DNA from: Algiphilus sp.
GTDB lineage: Bacteria; Pseudomonadota; Gammaproteobacteria; Nevskiales; Nevskiaceae
Direction of reading: 5' to 3'
Length of the DNA stretch: 64,000 bases
NCBI RefSeq assembly: GCF_023145115.1
Contig: NZ_JAGLEJ010000006.1
Location: 59,163-123,162, forward strand
This document shows positions 15,758 to 25,411 of the stretch, piece by piece. The translations under genes and the position numbers were made by a program. The notes below the pieces were generated by a model, which made no database searches, had not been told where the DNA came from, and was given only the letters and a program-made list of their open reading frames with translations. Each line of letters begins with the position of its first letter. The stretch's first letter is position 1.

Positions 15758-16711
15758 TCAGTCGCCCACCCGGCGCAGCGCCTCCAGATCCCGGTCGAAC
15801 CGGGACAGCGAGTCGGGCAGGATCGCGCCGATCTGCTCCAGTGCCCGCGCATAGCCGGCCGTCGCCGGTCCGCCCGCGAAGATGGGCACCCCAGGCTGCA
15901 GCTGGGTGCGCAGCCGCAGCAGCTGCGCGGGCAGACGGGGATCATCCGCCGGGTAGGCGATCGACAGCGCGATCGCCTTGGCGCGCGTGAGATCGGCCGC
16001 GAACGCGATCTCGTCGGCCGGGAGGCTCGGACCCAGGAACATCACGCGCCAGCCTGCCCGCGCCGCGATCACGGCGGCCATGAGCGCGCCGATCTCGTGG
16101 GTCTGGGCCGACGGCGTCGTCACCAGCAGCACCGGCCCCTCGCTGACCGTCGACGCCTGGGCCAGCGCATCGCCCAGGAAGGAACGCAGATGCGCGGACA
16201 CGAAGTGCTCGTGACAGGCGCGCATCCGCCCCATCCGCCAGCGCTCGCCCACTGCCGCCATTACCGGCGCGATCACGGTCTCCATCATCGCCGGCGTGGA
16301 GTGCGAGGTCGCCGCCCGCTCCAGGATGCGGATCAGTGCGGGGCCGTCCAGCCGCGCCACGGCATCGAGCGCCAGCCGCACCAGCTGCTCGGCGCTGGGG
16401 GCTTCGAGCTCGGGCGACGGTGCCAGCGACTGCGTGCTGGAAATGCCCTCGTCCTTGAGAAGCTGCGCGAGCTTCTCGTCGGGCAGACCCGCGACGTCAC
16501 CGATGCGCCAGCCGGCCTCGGTCACCCGACGCAGCAGGGTCAGCCGGGCGACTTCGGCATCGGAATAGAGCCGCCGCGCGGAACCGGAGCGCTTCGGCGC
16601 AACCGCCTGATAGCGCTTCTCCCAGGCGCGAATGACGTGCGTGCTGAGGCCGCTGCGCCGGGCGGCGACCTGGATCGGATGCTGGGGGTTCTCGTGTTCG
16701 TTCTCGCTCAT
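15758..16711 (-). CDS. MerR-family regulator with B12-binding domain (CarH/LitR-like)
   Basis: A 317-residue predicted light-sensing repressor. Residues ~10-80 are a MerR helix-turn-helix (RRSGLSTHVIRAWEKRY ... RRLYSDAEVARLTLLR). Residues ~105-185 are the B12-binding helical cap with the W-x9-EH motif (W158, E168, H169). Residues ~190-310 are a Rossmann-type cobalamin domain with H205 in QTHEIG as the expected lower cobalt ligand. In CarH this arrangement holds adenosylcobalamin and releases DNA when lit. Two ACATGTCG copies at 16777 and 16864 in its upstream region could be operators. GAGAGGTG precedes the ATG. Confidence 0.9.
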   Translation of the reverse strand: MSENEHENPQHPIQVAARRSGLSTHVIRAWEKRYQAVAPKRSGSARRLYSDAEVARLTLLRRVTEAGWRIGDVAGLPDEKLAQLLKDEGISSTQSLAPSPELEAPSAEQLVRLALDAVARLDGPALIRILERAATSHSTPAMMETVIAPVMAAVGERWRMGRMRACHEHFVSAHLRSFLGDALAQASTVSEGPVLLVTTPSAQTHEIGALMAAVIAARAGWRVMFLGPSLPADEIAFAADLTRAKAIALSIAYPADDPRLPAQLLRLRTQLQPGVPIFAGGPATAGYARALEQIGAILPDSLSRFDRDLEALRRVGD

Positions 16712-16905
16712 GGCTGCACCTCTCGTTTCCTTGCCTTTCTATCCCCGGACCGCGCTATGTCGCGTTTTCGTCATAGACATGTCGAACAACGCGCGGACGC
16801 TGTAGCGGCCGGCGCGGCGCATGGCCGGCGCACACGGCATCCGCCGTACGGGTCGCGACCAGCACATGTCGTCGATACGTCTAGAACGGTGGAATGGATG
16901 CGCGG

Positions 16906-17802
16906 CTAGAGCAGCCAGCTGACGAAGGGCACGGTCAGGAGGGACAGCATGATCCCGACGCCGACGATGCGGTTGGCGAGCTGCGGCGCCAGACCGTACT
17001 GCTGCGCGAGGATGCCGGCGGTGATCATGGGGGCGGTTGCGGCCTGCAGGACGGTGATGTCGAGGACGTCGCCGCTCTGGCCCTGCATGCTGAGCAGCGT
17101 CCACACCGTCAGCGGGGCGAGGACCATCTTCCAACCGAGACCGACGCTCATGCGGCCCATGTCGGCGGCGCTGGCACGCAGCTGCAGCTGAAGCCCCACG
17201 GAGAACAGCGCCAGCGGTGTAAGCGTGTCGCCCAGCCGTTCCAGTGCCTCGGCCAGGATCGTTGGCAGCCCCATTCCGCTGGCACGCAGCAGGATCGCCA
17301 CCATAAGGGCGATGAAGGCCGGGAAGAGCGCCACGCGACGCACCATCTCGCCCACCGCCACGCGCGTGCCCGCATACCACGCGGCCACCAGCAACCCGAA
17401 GGTCGACAGCAGCAGGAAGGTGCCGAGCTGATCGGCCACCACGGCAACGCCCAGCGCCTCGGGCCCGCGCAGCGCCTCGATCAGCGGGTATCCCACGAAG
17501 GAGGTGTTGCCGAGCCCGCAGGTCAGCACGAGAGCACCGATCTCGCCCCGACGCCATCCCAGTGCGCGCCCGATGACGGCGATGACGAGCCAGGCGCCGA
17601 AGAACACGGGCCACATCGCCACCGCGGGCCACACCAGGTCGAGCGACCAGTCCAGCGCCACCACGCGCACCAGCACCAGCGCCGGCAGCGCGACGTTGAT
17701 CACCCACCAGTTCAGCGCCGGCACCATGCCCGCCGGATGCGGCGCGCGTGCCACCAGCGCACCGGCGGCGATGCACAGGACGACCAGCAGCAGCGCGCTC
17801 AT
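16906..17802 (-). CDS. AEC-family transporter (auxin efflux carrier fold)
   Basis: A 298-residue inner-membrane protein with ten hydrophobic helices in two five-helix repeats. Family signatures include NWWVINVALPALVLVRV, LTCGLGNTSFVGYPLIEAL (the conserved G-N-T-S-F-x-G-x-P loop), and a C-terminal QAATAPMITAGILAQQYG. Substrates of bacterial members are often dicarboxylates such as malate, but none can be assigned here. The ATG at 17802 overlaps the amidotransferase stop as ATGA, so the two are translationally coupled. Confidence 0.9.
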   Translation of the reverse strand: MSALLLVVLCIAAGALVARAPHPAGMVPALNWWVINVALPALVLVRVVALDWSLDLVWPAVAMWPVFFGAWLVIAVIGRALGWRRGEIGALVLTCGLGNTSFVGYPLIEALRGPEALGVAVVADQLGTFLLLSTFGLLVAAWYAGTRVAVGEMVRRVALFPAFIALMVAILLRASGMGLPTILAEALERLGDTLTPLALFSVGLQLQLRASAADMGRMSVGLGWKMVLAPLTVWTLLSMQGQSGDVLDITVLQAATAPMITAGILAQQYGLAPQLANRIVGVGIMLSLLTVPFVSWLL

Positions 17803-18497
17803 GCCGGCGCCGCGCGATCCAGCCAGTCGCCGAACACGGCATCGCCCGCCTGCGTCATGGCCGCGGCATGGCGGGCCGCCTGCGCGCGCAGCGCATCCGG
17901 GGCAATGCCGAGATCGGACAACTGACGGTGATGCCCGATGAGCCAGTGCTCCAGCCCCGCGGCCTCGACTTCCGGATGGAACTGCAGGGCCAGCACCGGC
18001 TGGCCCGGGATGTCGAAGGCCTGGTGCGGCACGGCCGCGGTTCCGGCGAGCAGGCGCGCGCCCGGCGGCACGTCGAAGGTGTCGCCGTGCCAGTGCAGGA
18101 CCGGCACGCCGGCGAGACCCGCGAGCGGACCGGGATCCGGGCCGAACTCGAGTGCGCTCCATCCCACGTGCTGCGCGCCGCTGTACCGCACGGACGCACC
18201 CAGCGCCGCCGCCATGAGCTGCGCACCGAGACAGATGCCGAGCGTCGGCCGGCCGTTCCGCAGGCGCTCGCGCAGCCCGTCGATGGCGACGCCGATGCAG
18301 GGATACTGCGCACCATCGCCCACGCCGATGGGGCCGCCGAGCACCACCAGCGGATCCGCGGTCTGCCACGGGAAACGGCCCTCGACGAGATCGGGAGCAG
18401 CCACGTAGGCCGGCTCGAAACCGCGCGCTCGCGCCACGGTCTCGAAGCTGCCGAGATCCTCGAAGGCGAGGTGCCGGATGGCGAGCAGCCGACGCAT
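17799..18497 (-). CDS. Class I glutamine amidotransferase
   Basis: A 232-residue GMP-synthase-like amidotransferase without a synthetase domain. Motifs are LVVLGGPIGVGD, the nucleophile elbow GICLGAQLMAAALG (catalytic Cys), VLHWHGDTF, and the catalytic His-Glu in LQFHPEVEA. Such stand-alone proteins (YfeJ/GuaA-like) hydrolyse glutamine or gamma-glutamyl compounds, and the true substrate is unknown. The ATG at 18497 gives MRRLLAIRHLAFEDLG, aligning with the family. The frame stays open upstream but across a region containing the fpr promoter. First gene of a pair with the AEC transporter. Confidence 0.88.
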   Translation of the reverse strand: MRRLLAIRHLAFEDLGSFETVARARGFEPAYVAAPDLVEGRFPWQTADPLVVLGGPIGVGDGAQYPCIGVAIDGLRERLRNGRPTLGICLGAQLMAAALGASVRYSGAQHVGWSALEFGPDPGPLAGLAGVPVLHWHGDTFDVPPGARLLAGTAAVPHQAFDIPGQPVLALQFHPEVEAAGLEHWLIGHHRQLSDLGIAPDALRAQAARHAAAMTQAGDAVFGDWLDRAAPA

Positions 18498-18713
18498 CAG
18501 GCGGCCCCGACGGCGCGCGTAGTCCCCGAAGCGGGGCTCCTGTCTACAGAACGATCGCGCATGTGGATAGTCGAAAAATGCGGGGCGCCGGACCGCGATG
18601 ATACGCGCCATGTCCGGCTCCGAGCCCGCAGCAGCGCCGCTTCGGGCCCGAGCCGCCGACCACCGCGGCGCACCCGACCCCGATCCCGTCGACCTTCTAC
18701 GCCGTTCGGGGGC

Positions 18714-18740
18714 TTTACTTGCGATCCATTCCCATATAAT
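18714..18740 (+). promoter_or_regulatory. Promoter of fpr
   Basis: A perfect TATAAT at 18735-18740 stands out in this GC-rich region, with TTTACT at 18714-18719 as a candidate -35 (15-bp spacer, slightly short). It is 32 bp before the fpr start. Confidence 0.6.
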
Positions 18741-18772
18741 AGACCCAAACGGAATCACCCCCGGATTTATCA

Positions 18773-19549
18773 ATGCAAAAGTTTCTGAACGAGCGCGTGC
18801 TCGATGTGCGTCACTGGAATGACGGTCTCTTCAGCTTCACCACCACGCGGGACCCCGCGCTGCGGTTCGAGAATGGCCAGTTCATCATGGTCGGACTGCC
18901 GGTGGACGGTAAGCCGCTGATGCGCGCGTACTCGGTGGCGAGCGCGAACTGGGAGGACACGCTCGAGTTCTTCAGCATCAAGGTGCCGGACGGCCCGCTG
19001 ACCTCGCGGCTGCAGCATCTGGCGCCGGGCGACGAGATCCTGCTCAGCAAGAAGCCCACCGGCACACTGCTGATCGACGACCTGCACCCCGGCGAGCGCC
19101 TCTACCTGCTCGCCACCGGTACCGGGCTCGCGCCCTTCCTGTCGATCATCAAGGACCCGCGCACCTACGAGCGCTTCGACACGGTGGTGCTGTGCCACGG
19201 CGTGCGCCGGGTCGCGGATCTCGCCTATCACGACTATCTCACCGAGGAGCTGCCCCAGCACGAGCTGCTGGGCGAGACCATCCGCGAGCAGTTCCGCTAC
19301 TTCCCGACCGTGACGCGCGAGGACTTCCGCCACCGGGGCAGACTCACGGAGCTGCTCACCGACGGCACCATCCCGGACACCTTCGGCCTGCCACCCCTGA
19401 ATCCGGAGACCGACCGCGCCATGCTGTGCGGTGGCCCCTCGATGCTGGCCGAGTTCCGGGACATCCTCGACAACCGCGGCTTCCAGGCCTCCAAGCACAT
19501 CGGCGACGTCGGGCAATACGTGTTCGAACGGGCCTTCGTCGAGCACTGA
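18773..19549 (+). CDS. fpr: Ferredoxin--NADP+ reductase
   Basis: A 258-residue FAD enzyme that moves electrons between NADPH and ferredoxin or flavodoxin, linked to oxidative-stress defence and Fe-S supply. FAD-binding signature RAYSVASANWEDTLEFFSI lies near residue 45. NADP-binding LLATGTGLAPFLSIIKD follows near 112, then VVLCHGVR and MLCGGPSML. The C-terminus YVFERAFVEH is the conserved gammaproteobacterial/azotobacterial type tail. No strong Shine-Dalgarno is seen, but the start gives the standard N-terminus MQKFLNERVLDVRHW. Single gene with its own promoter. Confidence 0.96.
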   Translation: MQKFLNERVLDVRHWNDGLFSFTTTRDPALRFENGQFIMVGLPVDGKPLMRAYSVASANWEDTLEFFSIKVPDGPLTSRLQHLAPGDEILLSKKPTGTLLIDDLHPGERLYLLATGTGLAPFLSIIKDPRTYERFDTVVLCHGVRRVADLAYHDYLTEELPQHELLGETIREQFRYFPTVTREDFRHRGRLTELLTDGTIPDTFGLPPLNPETDRAMLCGGPSMLAEFRDILDNRGFQASKHIGDVGQYVFERAFVEH

Positions 19550-19636
19550 TCGCGCCCGGCAACCCGGGCCGGCGCGACTTGCCGGGCGGCGCCCGCTGAC
19601 GCAGGCTGACGGCACGCCCCCACCCCTGTCGCCGCC

Positions 19637-20803
19637 ATGACCGAGCCGGTCCGCAACGCGCCCAGCGCGCTTCCCACCATGCTGCGTTTCGCGGGGCGAC
19701 GACTGCGGCACCGGCTCTCCGGCGGGGCGGCTCGCACGCCGGTCGCGGACTTCCGGTCGCGTGTCGACAGCGCCCTGGCGTCGCTGGCGCCCGCCATCGC
19801 CGAGGTGCGCTGGCACCGCGTGCCGGCCGGCGCATCGCACTGGCACGAGGCCGTCGTCCTGCCGGACGGCGCGCAGTGCACGCTGATCACCGGCGGCTGG
19901 CTGCACGTGTCGCGGCTGCTCGATGTCGGGCTCGGCGCGAAGAGCGGGCTCTGGTACCGCGTCGGCGACGGCGAGGCGCGCAAGGTGCGCAGCGCGACCC
20001 ACACCGTGCACGCCGCGCACGGTGGCCGGCTGGACCTGATGGCCACGCTGCCCGGCGAGTTCTCCACCCGCCGCGGCGACTTCGGACCGGATGTGCCGCG
20101 CGCCCGCATCGGCGGCGCCTTCGATGTCGCGGTCGTGGTCTGGCGCGCCCAGGCACGAACCGATGCGCTGTCGGCCGCGGATGCCGCGCTGTTCGGCGAA
20201 GCGACCGACGACGGCGATGCCGCGCCACCGGGCTGGCACTACCTGTGGCGGCTCGGCGAGGGCAGCATCTACGACGCCGGCGATGCCGGCGAGATGGCAT
20301 GCTGCACCCACGCCGACGTCGGCATCCTGCAGCACCCGGTGGATGTCCCCCTCGATGCGGACCTCGCCCTGACCTGGCAGTGGCAGGCCACCAGGCTGCC
20401 GTCCGAGCTGCCCGAGCACACCGAGCCCACCCACGACTATCTGTCCATCGCCGTGGAGTTCGACAACGGGCTCGATCTCACCTACATGTGGAGCGCCGCG
20501 CTGCCCGTCGACACCATCTTCCAGTGCCCGCTGTCGTGGTGGAAGGAGCGCGAGACGCACTGGGTGATCCGCAACGATCCCGCCGAGCTCGGGCAGTGGC
20601 TGACCGAGCGGCGCAGCATCCTCGCCGACTACCGGCGCGCCATCGGCGGTTCCGATCCGGCGCGCGTGGTCGGCGTGTGGCTGATCGCCAACTCGGTCTT
20701 CCAGCGCGGGGTGGGCGAATGCCGCTATCGCGATATCCGCTTGAGCGGCGCGGACGGCGATCTGACGGTGCCGGTGCAGCCCGATAGCGGGCAAGCACCG
20801 TAG
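19637..20803 (+). CDS. DUF3047-like protein
   Basis: A 388-residue protein with no obvious signal peptide. The C-terminal half resembles DUF3047: LALTWQWQATRLPSELPEH, DYLSIAVEFDNGLDLTYMWSA, then WVIRNDPAELGQWLTERRSILADYRRAIGG and a final VVGVWLIANSVFQRG strand. That region has a jelly-roll-like appearance. The N-terminal half is specific to this protein or a smaller family. Function is unknown. It follows fpr by 87 bp on the same strand. Confidence 0.65.
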   Translation: MTEPVRNAPSALPTMLRFAGRRLRHRLSGGAARTPVADFRSRVDSALASLAPAIAEVRWHRVPAGASHWHEAVVLPDGAQCTLITGGWLHVSRLLDVGLGAKSGLWYRVGDGEARKVRSATHTVHAAHGGRLDLMATLPGEFSTRRGDFGPDVPRARIGGAFDVAVVVWRAQARTDALSAADAALFGEATDDGDAAPPGWHYLWRLGEGSIYDAGDAGEMACCTHADVGILQHPVDVPLDADLALTWQWQATRLPSELPEHTEPTHDYLSIAVEFDNGLDLTYMWSAALPVDTIFQCPLSWWKERETHWVIRNDPAELGQWLTERRSILADYRRAIGGSDPARVVGVWLIANSVFQRGVGECRYRDIRLSGADGDLTVPVQPDSGQAP

Positions 20804-20811
20804 CTATTGAA

Positions 20812-20830
20812 AATACGAATGGTTCGCATT
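20812..20830 (+). promoter_or_regulatory. Fur-box-like operator
   Basis: The 19-bp sequence AATACGAATGGTTCGCATT is an inverted repeat with a single mismatch, and closely resembles gammaproteobacterial Fur boxes of the AATGCGAATGATTCGCATT form. It lies 35 bp before the next start codon. Confidence 0.6.
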
Positions 20831-20865
20831 ATGGTGAAGGTCCGAATGCGGGAGACGACTTCGCC

Positions 20866-21321
20866 ATGCACTTCCTCTGTACCCATCACCGGCGACAGCT
20901 GCTCGCCACCAGCGACAACCAGCGCCTGATCGACACGTGGTTCGAGTGGATGAGCACCGGCGGCCTCTACTACGAGCTGGAGCAGTGGAACGAATCGATC
21001 CCGTATGTCGGCTGCGCCTTCGACCTGATCTCCGACGCCCTGTGGGCGAAGCGCATCGAACCGCGCCTCGGTGCCACCAAGGTGACGCTGTCGGCCATCT
21101 ACCTCGCCGAGACCTTCCGGCAGTGCCATGCCGAGGACAAGGCGCGCTTCTCGCTGGGCGCCGCCTTCCAGCGGCTCGGCATCGTGCTGGGCACCGACGC
21201 CGCGCCGTGGGCACGCGAATGCATGGGCACGCTGCTCGACACGGACCGGCACCCGACGTTCTTCCAGCGGTTCCTCAACCTGCCCTTCTCGGCGCGCCCG
21301 GAGCAGTGCATGACGCACTGA
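20866..21321 (+). CDS. Hypothetical protein behind a Fur-like box
   Basis: A 151-residue soluble protein, MHFLCTHHRRQLLATSDNQ, largely helical, rich in His, Cys and Trp. No motif or family is recognised with confidence. The Cys-x-His-His start and a Cys near the C-terminus (PEQCMTH) could bind metal, but this is speculation. The Fur-box-like palindrome directly upstream suggests it is made when iron is scarce. It is followed convergently by the DUF1552 gene. Confidence 0.75.
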   Translation: MHFLCTHHRRQLLATSDNQRLIDTWFEWMSTGGLYYELEQWNESIPYVGCAFDLISDALWAKRIEPRLGATKVTLSAIYLAETFRQCHAEDKARFSLGAAFQRLGIVLGTDAAPWARECMGTLLDTDRHPTFFQRFLNLPFSARPEQCMTH

Positions 21322-21334
21322 CGCGCCGGCCGCG

Positions 21335-22653
21335 TCAGCCGTAGAGCCCGGGCAGCGGCCCGGCGCCGTGGCCGGTGTAGCCGAAGCGTTCGATGGGAAT
21401 CCCCACCGCGTTGGCGATCGAGACCAGCAGCTTGGCGTGGGTCTCGCCATCGCCGTCGTGCGCCGAGCCGTAGTCGAGATAGCGCCCCGTCTCAAGGCCG
21501 CCGGCCCGACCGGCCAGCACGAAGGGCATGTTGCGGTGGTCGTGCCGCGACGAATGCCCCAACTCCGAGCACAGGAACACCACGGTGTGGTCGAGCAGCG
21601 TGCCGTCGCCGTCCGGCTGCGCATCGAGTGCCCGCAGCAGATAGGCGAACTGCTCGGTGAACCAGCGCTTGTAGCGGACGAAGTTCGCCGCCGAATCGAG
21701 GTTGCCGGCATCGAAGTGCGACGAATCGTGATGGCGCTGGGTGGCGCCGGTCTCGGGCTCGAGATGCGCTGGGCTGACCGGATGCGACCACTGCAGCGAC
21801 ACGCTGCGCGTCAGGTCGCAGCCCAGCGCCAGCACGCCCAGATCCATCTGCAGACGCCCGACCTCCGCGAACTGGTCGTCGCGGTTGTAGTACAGCGGAT
21901 AGCTGTTGTAGCCGTCCGGCATCGACCAGCCGGCGCGGTTCCAGTCCGGCTGCCGGCAGGCACCGGCGCTGCCCTGGTCGGCCGAGACGATGCGGTTCTC
22001 GACCTCGCGCAGCGCATCCATGTGCTGCTCCAGCTTCAGGCGCTGCGTCTGGCCGAGCCGGCTCTGGAGGCGCCCGAGATCGTCGACCGCGGCATCGAGC
22101 ACCGACAGCCTGCGACGGTTGGCGACATCGGCAACGCCGCCCGGCGGCCCGAACAGACGCTCGTAGGCCGACAGCGGATTGTCCTCGGGCGACACCGGCT
22201 GGTTCGCGCCCAGGTAGGACATGTGGTTGGAGCCGCCATTCTGGTGATTCGACGCCACCCCGAGATGGATCGAGGCATGCGGCGTGCGGTCGCGGTAGTA
22301 CTGGCCGACGAAGACATCGAGCGAGACATCGCCGGTGGCGGTCAGCACCTTGGCCATGCCGCCCTCGTGCGTCGAGCCGCCGGCGTACATGTTGAGGCCC
22401 TCGAGGAACACGCAGTGCTGCTGCACCGCGGCCAGCGGCTCGGTCATCGCCGGCAGCGCGAAATCGTGCGTGCTGCCGCTGGGATGCCAGAGCGACGGCG
22501 CGCAGCCGTCGGGGATGTAGACGAAGAGCGCGCGCATCGGCGCCGCGCCCTCCTGCGCCAGGGCGGCGCGATGCAGCAGTGCGGACAGCGGCAGCGCCGT
22601 GCCGGTGCGCAGCATGCCGGCGAGGAAGCCCCGGCGGGTGAGGATCGATCGGG

Positions 22654-22657
<4 letters not shown>
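21335..22657 (-). CDS. DUF1552 secreted protein
   Basis: A 440-residue protein with a Tat signal (TRRGFLAGMLRTGTALPLSA) and the DUF1552 body: RALFVYIPDGCAPSLWHPSG, HCVFLEGLNMYAGGSTHEGG, SIHLGVASNHQNGGSNHMSY, and VVFLCSELGHSSRHDHRNMPFV near the C-terminus. DUF1552 proteins belong to the alkaline-phosphatase/sulfatase-like fold and nearly always accompany DUF1592 cytochrome proteins, as here. Role unknown. Start is a GTG overlapping the upstream stop as GTGA, with GGAGGTGA close by. Confidence 0.92.
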
Positions 22658-25128
<2,471 letters not shown>

Positions 25129-25259
25129 GACGACAGGATCGGGAACGGATTCGGCGGTCGCGCGCGATGACCGCAATGTAGCGGCATCGGACGCTGCAAA
25201 CATCGGGCCACGGCGCCGTTGTCGTGTAGGCACATGCCCACAGGCGACGGACACGGAAT

Positions 25260-25277
25260 CGTCACATTCCGATCACA
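25260..25277 (+). promoter_or_regulatory. Weak Pho-box-like direct repeat
   Basis: CGTCACA-TTCC-GATCACA has the 7-4-7 spacing of a PhoB box, with TCACA shared by both halves. A possible -10 (TAGACT, 25287-25292) follows 9 bp later, the usual PhoB geometry. The match to CTGTCAT is only partial. Confidence 0.3.
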
Positions 25278-25411
25278 AGCGCTCGCTAGACTCCCGCGGC
25301 GCTGGCGCCCCCGCCCGCACGGGCCGGGCCGAGCCTACGGATGGGTCGGCAGCGCGCGGCCTTCCGTGCCCGCGCGCAAGACGACGTTCACTGACGTGCC
25401 GGAGTTGCACG

